Source of the DNA: Flavobacterium sp. CFS9
GTDB taxonomy: Bacteria; Bacteroidota; Bacteroidia; Flavobacteriales; Flavobacteriaceae
Reading direction: 5' to 3'
DNA: 64,000 bases
Assembly: GCF_041154745.1 (NCBI RefSeq)
Contig: NZ_AP031573.1
Coordinates: 2,356,001 to 2,420,000 of the forward strand
Shown here: piece after piece, positions 28,744 through 37,647 of the stretch
How the letters are laid out: each line of letters begins with the position of its first letter
Numbering within the stretch: the first letter of the stretch is position 1
Translations under genes and position numbers: made by a program
Notes under the pieces: model-generated
Told to the model about the DNA's origin: nothing
Database searches by the model: none
Seen by the model: only the letters and a program-made list of their open reading frames with translations

Positions 28744-30513
28744 TTAGTTTTTAATTTTTACCAGTACGTTTATTGCATAACGATTTAGCGTTATTTTGTG
28801 GTCGTTAATTTTGCCATTGGCGCTTAAATAAGTAATCAGTATTTTGTACTTTGGCGTTTCGACCTCCTGCGTTATTTTCTTATCGTAAACATCCTTTTTC
28901 TTGAAATCCGCATTGCTATTAATAAAATCAATAATCTTTAATGGAATAATGTCCTGATTGATTTGTAAGTTTAGTCCATACTCTTCTACAGTAGAGGAAA
29001 CCGAATAACTTTTGTTGTCGATTTTGATACAATCATGACATTCATAAGGGTTGTCGCTCCAGAGATCAATAGAAATGTCATATCCATGAATGTTCAGTAG
29101 TTTGTCTTGCTGGTAATAAAAAGAAAATTCATTATTGTCATCGTCTTCTTCACGGGCGTATTGGGATAGATATTCGTACCCCAGAGCCTCCATGATTTTA
29201 TATTCACTTGGATTTTTATCTTTTTTAAGCAGTGCTTCCAGTTTGGTTTTGGCATACGGAATCATAATTTCAACTCCATAATTAGTTTCCAGAAAAGAAA
29301 CAATACTGCTGAGGTCTTGCTGTTGGTCAAAATTCAGTTTCTTATCCGTTGTTTTTTGCATATAACTTTCAAAACGAGCTAACTGACTGTGTTTTGAAAT
29401 CGAATTAGCGCTTTGTGGTCCTGCTATAGAAAACAATCCTGCCAGACACAAACTTATCGGGATGAATTTTATTTTGGGATGTTTTTGAATTAGAAAATAG
29501 GCTACAACAACAGATAACCATACAGACATTAGCAGTACATAATAGCGTTCATGTGTGAAACCATATAGATCGATTCGGTACAAAATAGCCCAAAAAAGCA
29601 ATCCTAATAACGGAATTAGCAGAAAATAGAACCATCGATTAAAAGTTCGCATCCAAAGATTTCCCGTTTCGGCAGCAATAGGGTGAACCAATAAAAAGGA
29701 TAGAATTCCGAAAACAGCAAACACTAAAACAAGATAGGAAACCCAGCCGACAGGTAGTGAAAGCGTCAGCAGAATTTTTGCTTCATAACAGATTAAAATC
29801 ACCAAATAAAGACTGATTAAAGGCAGCAACACAAATTGAGTGAAGTTTTTAAGTCCTTTCGGGTAATTCAGAACCAAAGGAATCTGACTATCGTTAGTAT
29901 CCGGAACACCGCTTAAAAAGAAAGTGGTATTGAAAATCCCGGCAATCACAAAAAAGACGTGTATGTAAATGCGATCGTAAAAGTCAATATTAAAAAGCTT
30001 GTCAATTGCTAAAATAGCCAATGCCAAACCAGAAAAAAGCACAATACTGTATAAACCTGCTGTTAAAATTCTTAGGAAAAGCTGTTTGTTGAATTCCCAA
30101 AACTCATCCTGATTGTAAGCTCTGGGCAGGAACCCTGCAAACGAAACCAACAAATGAAACACAATATTAAGGACAAAAAACTGCTGTATTTCGACATCTG
30201 TGGTATACTTGTGGAAAGTATTAACGAAAAGAAAGACAAGTACCCCCAGACCAAGACTAATGGAAAAACGAAGGAGATTACTTTTTTTGAAAGCTAAAAA
30301 AAACAAACTGACAGAGAGGAATAAAACCAGACTCAGGGAGCAGCTCATTAAAGCTTTTTCATAGATTTCTTTGTTGGGACTGCTATAATTTGCCTCACTA
30401 AGTATGATGGCAAAAACGGTTCCTAAAATGGCGGTTCCTATTTCTAATGGAAATCGAAGAACGGTCTTCAGTGTTGCGTTCAGGACGTTCTGTAACGATG
30501 GAAGTTTACTCAT
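28744..30513 (-). CDS. DUF4153 multi-pass membrane protein
   Basis: A 589-residue protein with about eleven hydrophobic helices over residues 18-370, then a hydrophilic C-terminal domain of about 200 residues (LARFESYMQKTTDKKLNFDQQQDLSSIVSFLE, NIHGYDISIDLWSDNPYECHDCIKIDNKSYSV). The helix pattern with PLGWVSYLVLVF and LLVHPIA segments fits DUF4153, a Bacteroidota family of unknown function. The Cys pair ECHDC in the tail is notable. Monocistronic, with its upstream region containing a long inverted repeat. Confidence 0.82.
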   Translation of the reverse strand: MSKLPSLQNVLNATLKTVLRFPLEIGTAILGTVFAIILSEANYSSPNKEIYEKALMSCSLSLVLFLSVSLFFLAFKKSNLLRFSISLGLGVLVFLFVNTFHKYTTDVEIQQFFVLNIVFHLLVSFAGFLPRAYNQDEFWEFNKQLFLRILTAGLYSIVLFSGLALAILAIDKLFNIDFYDRIYIHVFFVIAGIFNTTFFLSGVPDTNDSQIPLVLNYPKGLKNFTQFVLLPLISLYLVILICYEAKILLTLSLPVGWVSYLVLVFAVFGILSFLLVHPIAAETGNLWMRTFNRWFYFLLIPLLGLLFWAILYRIDLYGFTHERYYVLLMSVWLSVVVAYFLIQKHPKIKFIPISLCLAGLFSIAGPQSANSISKHSQLARFESYMQKTTDKKLNFDQQQDLSSIVSFLETNYGVEIMIPYAKTKLEALLKKDKNPSEYKIMEALGYEYLSQYAREEDDDNNEFSFYYQQDKLLNIHGYDISIDLWSDNPYECHDCIKIDNKSYSVSSTVEEYGLNLQINQDIIPLKIIDFINSNADFKKKDVYDKKITQEVETPKYKILITYLSANGKINDHKITLNRYAINVLVKIKN

Positions 30514-30566
30514 TTTTTTTATCAGTTATACCAATTGTAATTTTATTTCTACTGTTATTTTCTGGT

Positions 30567-30624
30567 ATAATACCGATATAGTATGAAAATAGTTAGACTA
30601 TATTGAATACATAATCGGTATTAT
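30567..30624. repeat. Long inverted repeat between DUF4153 and M28 peptidase genes
   Basis: ATAATACCGAT (30567-30577) and ATCGGTATTAT (30614-30624) are perfect 11-bp arms. Inside them ATAGT and ACTAT can add a second stem with a 12-nt bulge. There is no T-tract for a clean terminator, so an operator or structured 5' region of one divergent gene is possible. Confidence 0.6.
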
Positions 30625-30789
30625 TTTGTACTAAGGAAGGTAAAATGCGAGAGATAAACAAATAAAAATAGTAATGCTAAAAAAAGAATACTGCCATTTT
30701 GCTGATTTTGCATTTCGGTAATGTTTAAGAGCCTGAGCCGCTTTTTATTCTCTATAAATCACTAAGTTTGGAATACTAAATTTAAACGT

Positions 30790-32256
30790 ATGAAAAATAA
30801 AATGATGCTCGTTTTGATTGCTTGCGGAGGAGTAGTTTTTTCGCAGGCAGTTAAGAAACCTTTAGTTTCGGCAATTGCGGCTAAAGATTTAAAAACCGAT
30901 ATGTATCAGATGGCCGGTGATCATTTTAACGGTCGTGAAGCAGGAACTTTAGACGAATTAAAAGTCTCAATGTGGCTCGCCAATAAAGCCAAAGAAGCCG
31001 GAATGGCTCCGGCAGGTGATGATGGAACTTATTTTCAGTTTTTTGATTTGTACAGGCATCAGGTGACACCTAATACAAAGTTTAAAATTGGACAAAAAGA
31101 ATATAAACTGTGGAAAGATGTTCTGGTAGCAGAAACCACCAATATTAAAGTTGACGCACCATTGGTTTATTTAGGTGCAGCCACAAAAGAAGCAATTGAA
31201 AAAGCGGATATTAAAGGAAAAGCAGTTGTACTACTGGCATCCAAAGAAGGAATAGCGGATGATATTTCGCTTTTCGACAGACGTTATCCGGGTTTGGTTC
31301 GAAACAAATATTACGATCTTGTGGTAAAAAAAGGCGCAACAGCTCTGATTATGGTTGCCGATGAATTAGCAGAACAAAGCTGGTCTCAGGTTGAACCGCA
31401 AATGACAAGAGGAATTTATGGAATTGAAGGTTTCCGCGATAAAATTGGGGCTACAATGCCAGTTTTTTGGGTTCATAATGATCAACTGGAATATTTGAAA
31501 AACACCAAAGATCTGTTATCAACCGAAGTGATTTCAGAAACGTATAAATATCCTTCGGTAAACGTTGTAGGTAAAATTGAAGGAACAGATCCTAAACTGA
31601 AAAACGAATATGTCCTTTTTAGCGGACATCAGGATCATGATGGTGTAAGACAAAAATACGGACAGGACTCTATTTATAACGGAGCCGATGACAATGCCAG
31701 TACTTGTGTGGCCATGTTAGCAATTGCAAGAGCGTATAAAAAGCAACCAGGAAAAAGAACTTCCTTATTTGTTTTTCACGGTTCGGAAGAGCGAGGTTTG
31801 TTAGGTTCCAGATGGTATGCGTCGCACACTACAGTTCCTGAAAAAGATATTGTTGCCGTGTTAAACGGAGATATGATTGGAAGAAATAATGTCAATCAGG
31901 CAGCTCTTTTAGGCTCAAGTTCTCCTCATGAAAATTCATCCGATTTAGTTGCAATTGCGAAAAAAGCAAACGACGAGGGTCCTAAATTTGATTTGGACAA
32001 ACTTTGGGACAGACCGGAACATCCGGAGTACTTTTATTTTCGTTCCGACCATTTGCCTTATGCAAGAAGAGGAATTCCATCTGTTTTTTATACCAGTGTT
32101 TTGCACAGTCAATATCATACACCAATGGACGAGTCTGAAAACATTGATTTCGTAAAATTGCACAAAATGACCGAATGGATCTACCGTACAGGCTGGATAC
32201 TATCGAATGATGCGGGTCGTCCTAAGACATTACCAAACGTACAATTAGAACGATAA
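30790..32256 (+). CDS. M28 family zinc aminopeptidase
   Basis: A 488-residue exported metallopeptidase (signal MKNKMMLVLIACGGVVFSQA). The di-zinc site is complete: SGHQDHDG (His), GADDNASTC (bridging Asp), FHGSEERGLLGSRWY (catalytic Glu and Glu ligand), NGDMIGRN (Asp) and SQYHTPMDE (His). A PA-like insert lies at about 110-215. It should release N-terminal amino acids in the periplasm or outside the cell; the residue preference cannot be told. The first ATG has an A-rich upstream region and an intact signal peptide. Confidence 0.93.
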   Translation: MKNKMMLVLIACGGVVFSQAVKKPLVSAIAAKDLKTDMYQMAGDHFNGREAGTLDELKVSMWLANKAKEAGMAPAGDDGTYFQFFDLYRHQVTPNTKFKIGQKEYKLWKDVLVAETTNIKVDAPLVYLGAATKEAIEKADIKGKAVVLLASKEGIADDISLFDRRYPGLVRNKYYDLVVKKGATALIMVADELAEQSWSQVEPQMTRGIYGIEGFRDKIGATMPVFWVHNDQLEYLKNTKDLLSTEVISETYKYPSVNVVGKIEGTDPKLKNEYVLFSGHQDHDGVRQKYGQDSIYNGADDNASTCVAMLAIARAYKKQPGKRTSLFVFHGSEERGLLGSRWYASHTTVPEKDIVAVLNGDMIGRNNVNQAALLGSSSPHENSSDLVAIAKKANDEGPKFDLDKLWDRPEHPEYFYFRSDHLPYARRGIPSVFYTSVLHSQYHTPMDESENIDFVKLHKMTEWIYRTGWILSNDAGRPKTLPNVQLER

Positions 32257-32480
32257 GGATGTTTATTCTTAATCAATTCAGATGCAGATGACACGGATTC
32301 GCTATCGCGAAAACGCTGAAAAAAACGGATTTAACTAGATTGTTATCGATTTATGGAAAGCAAAAGTTTTAGGAGATAAAAAAAGAAAAAAATCCGTTAT
32401 CATCCGTTTTGGAGTAAAACGTTGATTTTTCAAATGAAGTCTCTCGTTATAAAACATTATCAGGTGTACAATTAAAGAGA
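32257..32480. other. Gene-free spacer with ACGGATT repeats
   Basis: No ORF is supported. ACGGATT words (32288, 32325) face AATCCGT/ATCCGTT words (32390, 32402), which could form a weak long-range hairpin. Confidence 0.5.
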
Positions 32481-32491
32481 TGGAATAAAAT

Positions 32492-32528
32492 AAAAAGACC
32501 GACTTCTATTTAGAAATCGGTCTTTTTT
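32492..32528. terminator. Terminator between M28 gene and metK
   Basis: GACCGA and TCGGTC with inner TTC/GAA, flanked by A5 and T6, suits both directions. Confidence 0.88.
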
Positions 32529-32598
32529 ATAGAGAATAATTAGTTGTCAAAAATCTAACAATCTAACGATCTAAGTTTGTCTAATGATCTTAAGAGAT

Positions 32599-33849
32599 CT
32601 ACAATCCAAATTCCGCTTTTACTTTATCAACGAAATCAAGTTTTTCCCAGGTAAACAATTCAACAGTAACTGTTTTTTCGTTTCCACCAGGAGCAGAGAA
32701 AGTTTTAGTTACAGTTTCCGGTTTACGTCCCATGTGTCCGTAAGCAGCCGTTTCACTGTAAATAGGGTTTCTTAATTTCAAACGCTGCTCGATAAAGTAA
32801 GGACGCATATCAAAGATAGCTTCTACTTTCTTAGCGATTTCACCGTTTGTTAAGTTTACTTTAGAAGTTCCGTAAGTTTCAATGAAAATTCCCATTGGCT
32901 CAGCAACTCCAATTGCGTAAGAAACCTGTACTAAAATCTCATCAGCAATACCAGCTGCTACTAAGTTTTTAGCGATATGACGTGTTGCATAAGCCGCACT
33001 TCTGTCTACTTTACTTGGATCTTTTCCTGAGAATGCACCACCACCGTGAGCACCTTTTCCACCGTAAGTATCAACAATAATTTTTCTTCCTGTTAAACCG
33101 GTATCTCCGTGAGGTCCTCCAATAACGAATTTCCCTGTTGGATTGATATGGTAGTTGATTTTATCGTTGAATAAATGCGCGTGCTCTGGGTTTTTAGCAA
33201 TGATTCTAGGGATCAAAATTTCGATAATATCTTTTTTGATTTTAGCAAGCATAGCCGCTTCTTCATCAAAATCATCGTGTTGGGTTGAGATTACAATGGC
33301 ATCAATACGAGTTGGTTTATTATCGTCACTGTACTCTAAAGTTACCTGTGATTTTGCATCAGGGCGTAAATAAGTGATTTCCTTATTTTCACGTCTTAGA
33401 ATAGCTAACTCCTGTAATAATTTATGAGACAGGTCAAGTGCCAATGGCATGAAGTTTTCAGTTTCGTTAGTTGCATAACCAAACATCATTCCCTGGTCTC
33501 CGGCACCTTGCTCTTCCGGCTTAGCTCTGTCAACCCCTTGATTAATATCTGCTGATTGCTCATGAATTGCTGAAAGAATCCCGCAAGAATTTGCCTCAAA
33601 CATATATTCGCTTTTAGTATATCCAATTTTACGGATTACTTCGCGGGCAATTTGCTGCACATCAAGATAAGTATTCGATTTTACTTCACCAGCTAAAATT
33701 ACCTGACCTGTAGTAACCAGAGTTTCACAAGCTACTTTTGAGTCAGCATCAAATGCCAAAAAATTATCAATTAATGCATCCGAAATTTGATCTGCAACTT
33801 TGTCTGGATGCCCTTCACTAACAGATTCTGACGTAAATAAATAAGCCAT
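32599..33849 (-). CDS. metK: S-adenosylmethionine synthetase
   Basis: A 416-residue enzyme making SAM from methionine and ATP. All family signatures are present: [24 protein letters not shown] (ATP site), [15 protein letters not shown], and [19 protein letters not shown] (P-loop-like GGGAFSGKD). HPDKV holds the catalytic His/Lys. It is the end point of the methionine pathway genes that fill the next 30 kb, on the opposite strand. Its 165-nt leader carries hairpins and a terminator, so SAM-linked transcriptional control is inferred. Confidence 0.97.
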   Translation of the reverse strand: MAYLFTSESVSEGHPDKVADQISDALIDNFLAFDADSKVACETLVTTGQVILAGEVKSNTYLDVQQIAREVIRKIGYTKSEYMFEANSCGILSAIHEQSADINQGVDRAKPEEQGAGDQGMMFGYATNETENFMPLALDLSHKLLQELAILRRENKEITYLRPDAKSQVTLEYSDDNKPTRIDAIVISTQHDDFDEEAAMLAKIKKDIIEILIPRIIAKNPEHAHLFNDKINYHINPTGKFVIGGPHGDTGLTGRKIIVDTYGGKGAHGGGAFSGKDPSKVDRSAAYATRHIAKNLVAAGIADEILVQVSYAIGVAEPMGIFIETYGTSKVNLTNGEIAKKVEAIFDMRPYFIEQRLKLRNPIYSETAAYGHMGRKPETVTKTFSAPGGNEKTVTVELFTWEKLDFVDKVKAEFGL

Positions 33850-33892
33850 AATAATGTATTAAATTAAAATTAAGCGAGAAAAAATAATTGCT

Positions 33893-34011
33893 AAAAAGGG
33901 CTAAAGGAGAATTTCTGCTTTAGCATTTTTTACTACCGAAATAAATGTTTCAGTACTCATAACGAACCGTTTCATTATGAAGAGGTTGCAATCAGTTCAA
34001 ATTTTTCCTCT
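33893..34011 (-). promoter_or_regulatory. Structured metK leader RNA with terminator (candidate riboswitch/attenuator)
   Basis: Read on the minus strand. P1 is AGAGG (34011-34007) with CCTCT (33985-33981), enclosing a 21-nt loop that ends ATTGCAA. P2, directly abutting, is TCATAA with TTATGA (33980-33957). P3 is TACTGAAA with TTTCGGTA (33955-33934). A terminator stem follows, GCTAAAG with CTTTAGC (33924-33900), then CCTTTTT. The P1 loop TGAACTG (33999-33993) can pair with the P2 loop CGGTTCG (33969-33963) as a kissing interaction. Structure is read by eye, and the ligand (SAM?) is inference from metK. It does not match SAM-I. Confidence 0.65.
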
Positions 34012-34022
34012 GTATTCGCGTG

Positions 34023-34051
34023 CAAAGGTATAAAACCATTTTGATTTGCAA
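34023..34051 (-). promoter_or_regulatory. metK promoter
   Basis: On the minus strand TTG (34051-34049), an 18-base spacer, then TACCTTTG (34030-34023). Transcription would begin about 34016, only a few bases before P1 of the leader RNA. Confidence 0.8.
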
Positions 34052-34101
34052 ATTAAACTTTTCATTTTTTTGATTTTAGAAGCAGAAATTTAACATATCA
34101 T

Positions 34102-34120
34102 ACTATTTTGATAGGGTAAT
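34102..34120 (+). promoter_or_regulatory. Candidate sulfur-regulon operator (site 1)
   Basis: ACTATTTTGATAGGGTAAT is identical at 15 of 19 positions to 49228-49246 at the head of the sulfate operon, and fits ACTA-N6-TAG-N2-TA. It lies about 22 bases upstream of the -33 element of the leader 1 promoter. Confidence 0.55.
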
Positions 34121-34141
34121 AGAAATTATTTCGGTTTTTGT

Positions 34142-34172
34142 TTGGTCGATTAAAAAATAGTTCGCAAATTTG
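34142..34172 (+). promoter_or_regulatory. Promoter of leader 1 / TonB receptor
   Basis: TTG (34142), a 20-base spacer and CAAATTTG (34165). The leader 3 promoter has the same spacing and the same -7 box, including the preceding TTCG. Confidence 0.7.
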
Positions 34173-34194
34173 CCCCATCAAAATAAAACAAAAG

Positions 34195-34260
34195 ATGAAA
34201 TTAACGATTTGCAATATGTCATGTATGATGCCGGAGCCTTCCGCAGAGACACTGTTGTAG
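34195..34260 (+). CDS. Leader peptide 1, Met/Cys-rich (attenuator)
   Basis: A 21-codon ORF beginning ATG after AACAAAAG. Residues 6-12 read CNMSCMM, so two Cys and three Met codons are clustered; it ends PEPSAETLL. GCAGAG near its end (34243-34248) is complementary to CTCTGC (34289-34294) in the 5' arm of the following terminator. A ribosome stalled on the Met/Cys codons would leave GCAGAG free to block the terminator, while one reaching the stop would cover it. The layout is seen; the regulation is inferred. Confidence 0.7.
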   Translation: MKLTICNMSCMMPEPSAETLL

Positions 34261-34287
34261 TTTTTTTTAAGAAATATACATAAAGAA

Positions 34288-34314
34288 CCTCTGCCGCTCG
34301 CAGGGGTTTTTTTT
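34288..34314 (+). terminator. Attenuator terminator 1
   Basis: CCTCTGC (34288) and GCAGGGG (34300) form a 7-bp stem with one GU pair, a 5-nt loop and T8. It lies 70 bases before the TonB receptor start. Confidence 0.88.
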
Positions 34315-34383
34315 GTTTCAAAAAGGAACCGGATTGTAAATCACTTTTTAAGTCAGAAAACAATATAAAACCAGAAAAAAGTA

Positions 34384-37230
34384 ATGAAAAAGAATGTAGT
34401 AGTAGCTTTAAGTCTTTTGACCTTTTCGGGCATTTATGCACAGGAGAATAAAAAAGAACAAGACAGTTTAAAGAATAATGAATTGACTGAAGTGACCATT
34501 GTAGGGTCGCGTAGTAAAAACAGAGTAAAAACAGATGTGCCGGTACCGGTCGATGTTTTTAATATTTCGGAAATAACAAAAGGAGCGCCGCAAACCAGCG
34601 TAACTCAAATTTTAAATTATGTTGCCCCTTCTTTTACCAGTAACGCAACTTCTACAGCAGATGCAACAGATCACGTTGATCCGGCACAGTTAAGAGGTTT
34701 AGGACCGGATCAGGTTTTGATTTTGGTAAACGGAAAACGAAGACATACAAGTTCATTAGTAAATATTAACGGTTCACCGGGAAGAGGATCTGTAGGAACA
34801 GATTTAAATGCGATACCTTCATTTGCTATTGAAAGAATTGAGGTTTTGCGTGACGGTGCAGCAGCTCAGTACGGTTCAGATGCTATTGCAGGAGTTATTA
34901 ATATCGTATTGAAAAAAAATGCCAACTATCTTTCAGGAGGGATACAGTATGGGACTAACTTATCATCGGGATCCAATAATTTCAAAGGAGGGGCTGATGG
35001 TCAGAATCTGCAGGTTGATTTAAATTACGGAACTTCTTTAGGTAAAGCAGGGAGTTTCCTTAATGTTACCGGTAGTGCTGTAACCAGACAGGCAACAAGC
35101 CGTGCAGGAATTAGAAGCAATCCTATTTTTAATGCTTACAATGCCGTTGAGAACAGAGCGGCTCAGAACGGTGTGAATATTAATTCATTCTTCAGTAATA
35201 TTAATAGCACTCCAAATTCAACGCAAATTCTGAATTCGCTGAAACAGTATGCGCCACAGGTAGGTTATTTTACACCGGCACAGCAAAATGCTATTGCTTC
35301 GGCGAGCACTATTGCTCAAATGCAAACTGCTTTGAATTTTGACGTAACTAATAATGAACTTGCGTACAGAGGACAGGAAAGAAGCGATTACAACATGAGT
35401 GTAGGTCAGTCCGAATTGGCATCTGGGCAATTGTACTATAATACAAAGTATCCGTTAACCGAAACAACTTCTTTATATTCATTTGGAGGTTTATCTTATA
35501 GAAATGGTAAATCGTATGCTTTTAACAGACTTCCAAACGGTTCAGGAACTTTCACACAAGTATATGAAAATGGATTTTTACCGGAAATAGAATCTTCAAT
35601 CTTAGATGCTTCTGCAGCAGTTGGAGCTACGACACAATTATTCGGTTTTGATACCGATATCAGTACAAACCTCGGGACAAACTCTTTTAAATATGATGTA
35701 AACAATACTATTAATGCTACTTTGGGAACCAATTCGGCTTCGAGTTTTTATGCCGGTAAAGTTTCGTTTTTGCAAAGTACAACCAATTTAGATTTAAGTA
35801 AAAAATACGATGTTTTAAACGGACTGAATGTTGCTTTTGGTGGGGAATTCAGATACGAAAATTACGAGATTCAAAAAGGGGAAGAAGCTTCTTATGGATT
35901 GTATGATACCAATGGAAATTTGGTTAATGGAATTTTGCCAAGTAATTCACCTTTAATTGTAACCGACTTTTTTGGAAATAAAAGAGGAGCCGGAGCACAG
36001 GGATTTTCAGGATTTCAGCCTTCAGATGCTAAAGTAAAAGACAGAAAAAGTGGTGCAGCTTATGTAGATTTAGAATTGAATGCAACAGAGAACTGGCTTC
36101 TGAACGGAGCAGCGCGTTACGAGAACTATTCTGATTTCGGAAGTACCGTTACCTTTAAACTGGCGTCACTTTTGAAATTAACTGACAATATCAACTGGAG
36201 AATTTCAGGGCAAACAGGTTTTAGAGCACCTTCATTACAGCAAAAATATTTTGAAAGCAGTTCAACTCAGTTCATAAACGGTTCACCATATCAGGTTGGA
36301 TACTTTACAAATGATTCACAGGCAGCCAAAAGTATTGGAGTTGAAAACTTAAAAGCGGAGAAATCAAAAAGTATCAGTACTGGATTTACATTCAAGATTC
36401 CGGAAGCTAATATCACTATTGCAACAGATGCTTATTTTACCAGAATCGACGACAGAGTGGTGTTAACCGGACAATATGCAAGACCAACAGATGCACAGAT
36501 CAATGCAGCAACATCGCCGGAACAAAAAGATGCGTTAACTCTATTTCAACAGGCATTTGACTTAAAAGGTGTGGAAAGAGCTTCGTTTTGGACAAACGGA
36601 ATCAACTCAGAAACCAAAGGGATCGATGTTGTAATTTCACATAAATACAATGTTATTCCTGATTTCACAATCAGAAATGATTTTGCGTTGAGCTATAATA
36701 CAACCAAAAGAGTTGGAGAATTAAATGTTCCTCAATCTATTATTAATGCGGGTGGAGAGCCTTATAAATATTCGTTTTTTCCGGAGTCAAGCAGAATCTA
36801 TTTAGAAGAAGCCATTCCAAAATTGAAAGCAAATTTGACGACTACGTTTAGTATTAAAAAACTGGATATTTATTTAAGAAACAGTTATTTCGGAGCGGTT
36901 ACTGATCCGGGAGCAACGGATGTAAATTTAGACGGATCATCTTCTGTTTACGAGCATCCGGAATACAGTGCTAAATTGGTTACCGATTTGTCTTTCGGAT
37001 ACCAAATTAATGAGAAATTCAGATTTACAGTTGGATTCAATAATATTGGTGATGTTTATCCGGACCGAAACAATCCAGCAACACCTGCCTTTACCAATAC
37101 AACACCAACTTTATCGCCTGCGCCAAGTACAGATTTAAGCAACGCTAATCAGTTTGCTTATTCCAGAGCTGTATCACAATTTGGATTAAACGGAAGATTT
37201 GGTTTTGCCAGATTGAGTTTTAAGTTCTAA
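34384..37230 (+). CDS. TonB-dependent outer membrane receptor under Met/Cys attenuation
   Basis: A 948-residue receptor with a signal peptide (MKKNVVVALSLLTFSGIYAQ). A TonB-box-like LTEVTIVGSR follows at about 34, then a plug domain (APQTSVTQILNYVAPSF, LRGLGPDQVLILVNGKRRHTSSLVN, IERIEVLRDGAAAQYGSDAIAGVINIVLKK) and a long barrel ending FGFARLSFKF. No CarboxypepD_reg domain precedes the plug. Because it is preceded by a Met/Cys-rich leader attenuator and a sulfur-operator-like site, I infer import of a sulfur-containing nutrient or a cofactor such as cobalamin; the sequence alone does not name the substrate. Confidence 0.9.
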   Translation: MKKNVVVALSLLTFSGIYAQENKKEQDSLKNNELTEVTIVGSRSKNRVKTDVPVPVDVFNISEITKGAPQTSVTQILNYVAPSFTSNATSTADATDHVDPAQLRGLGPDQVLILVNGKRRHTSSLVNINGSPGRGSVGTDLNAIPSFAIERIEVLRDGAAAQYGSDAIAGVINIVLKKNANYLSGGIQYGTNLSSGSNNFKGGADGQNLQVDLNYGTSLGKAGSFLNVTGSAVTRQATSRAGIRSNPIFNAYNAVENRAAQNGVNINSFFSNINSTPNSTQILNSLKQYAPQVGYFTPAQQNAIASASTIAQMQTALNFDVTNNELAYRGQERSDYNMSVGQSELASGQLYYNTKYPLTETTSLYSFGGLSYRNGKSYAFNRLPNGSGTFTQVYENGFLPEIESSILDASAAVGATTQLFGFDTDISTNLGTNSFKYDVNNTINATLGTNSASSFYAGKVSFLQSTTNLDLSKKYDVLNGLNVAFGGEFRYENYEIQKGEEASYGLYDTNGNLVNGILPSNSPLIVTDFFGNKRGAGAQGFSGFQPSDAKVKDRKSGAAYVDLELNATENWLLNGAARYENYSDFGSTVTFKLASLLKLTDNINWRISGQTGFRAPSLQQKYFESSSTQFINGSPYQVGYFTNDSQAAKSIGVENLKAEKSKSISTGFTFKIPEANITIATDAYFTRIDDRVVLTGQYARPTDAQINAATSPEQKDALTLFQQAFDLKGVERASFWTNGINSETKGIDVVISHKYNVIPDFTIRNDFALSYNTTKRVGELNVPQSIINAGGEPYKYSFFPESSRIYLEEAIPKLKANLTTTFSIKKLDIYLRNSYFGAVTDPGATDVNLDGSSSVYEHPEYSAKLVTDLSFGYQINEKFRFTVGFNNIGDVYPDRNNPATPAFTNTTPTLSPAPSTDLSNANQFAYSRAVSQFGLNGRFGFARLSFKF

Positions 37231-37242
37231 GACCATAATACC

Positions 37243-37320
37243 AGCCACAGATTATAAGGATTAAACAAATTCTTGTTGCCAAAATAATCATTTAAATCCC
37301 TTAATCTGTGGCTATTTTTT
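37243..37320 (+). terminator. Terminator of the TonB receptor gene
   Basis: AGCCACAGATTA and TAATCTGTGGCT are perfect 12-bp arms at 37243 and 37302, with inner AAGGATT-type pairing, followed by ATTTTTTATTTTTT. Confidence 0.85.
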
Positions 37321-37392
37321 ATTTTTTCACGAGTATAATGCTTGTATTTACAAGGGGTGAGAAAATTTTTATGCAAAAAGTCATTTTTTAAT

Positions 37393-37423
37393 TTGGCAGT
37401 TAAGAAAATACTTATTACATTTA
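37393..37423 (+). promoter_or_regulatory. Promoter of leader 2 / metY unit
   Basis: TTG (37393), a 20-base spacer, TACATTTA (37416). The predicted start is near 37430, inside the operator-like site at 37422-37438. Confidence 0.7.
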
Positions 37424-37438
37424 CTCTATAGAATTAGT
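37422..37438 (-). promoter_or_regulatory. Candidate sulfur-regulon operator (site 2)
   Basis: Minus-strand ACTAATTCTATAGAGTA fits ACTA-N6-TAG-N2-TA and matches the Rrf2-gene site (47528-47544) at 13 of 17 positions. It overlaps the predicted transcription start, a classic repressor position. Confidence 0.55.
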
Positions 37439-37476
37439 CGAATTAAAAAAAGCAATTAATTTTAAATAAAATAAAA

Positions 37477-37557
37477 ATGAAAACAATAGCAAATAGTATG
37501 ATGATGTGTTGTGAGATGATGCAAATGTGCATCCCAAATTGCTATTACCAAAAGTGA
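37477..37557 (+). CDS. Leader peptide 2, Met/Cys-rich (attenuator)
   Basis: A 26-codon ORF after AAATAAAATAAAA. Codons 8-18 read MMMCCEMMQMC, with a fourth Cys at position 22; in total seven Met and four Cys in 26 residues. The last codons (YYQK) contain CCAAAAG (37548-37554), exactly complementary to CTTTTGG (37594-37600) in the terminator's 5' arm. This Met/Cys density and the mutually exclusive pairing make it the clearest of the three attenuators. It controls entry to the small protein and metY. Confidence 0.8.
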   Translation: MKTIANSMMMCCEMMQMCIPNCYYQK

Positions 37558-37588
37558 AAGAGTAAATCTTTGTTATAGTTAGAACTAT

Positions 37589-37623
37589 AAGCCCTTTTGG
37601 TCGCCATCCGAAAGGGCTTTTTT
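37589..37623 (+). terminator. Attenuator terminator 2
   Basis: AAGCCCTTT (37589) and AAAGGGCTT (37611) form a 9-bp perfect stem with a T-tract to 37623. Confidence 0.92.
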
Positions 37624-37647
37624 AATTTCGAAACTAAAACAAGTATT

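Noticed and set aside
33893..34011. SAM-I riboswitch for metK
   Set aside because: The GAGGGA/TGAAACC/GCAACC core present before metX and metH is absent, and the hairpin order differs.
37597..37647. Upstream in-frame start for small protein copy 1
   Set aside because: This stretch is the attenuator terminator and its T-tract. Translation from there would be implausible, and the ATG at 37648 has an A-rich upstream region.
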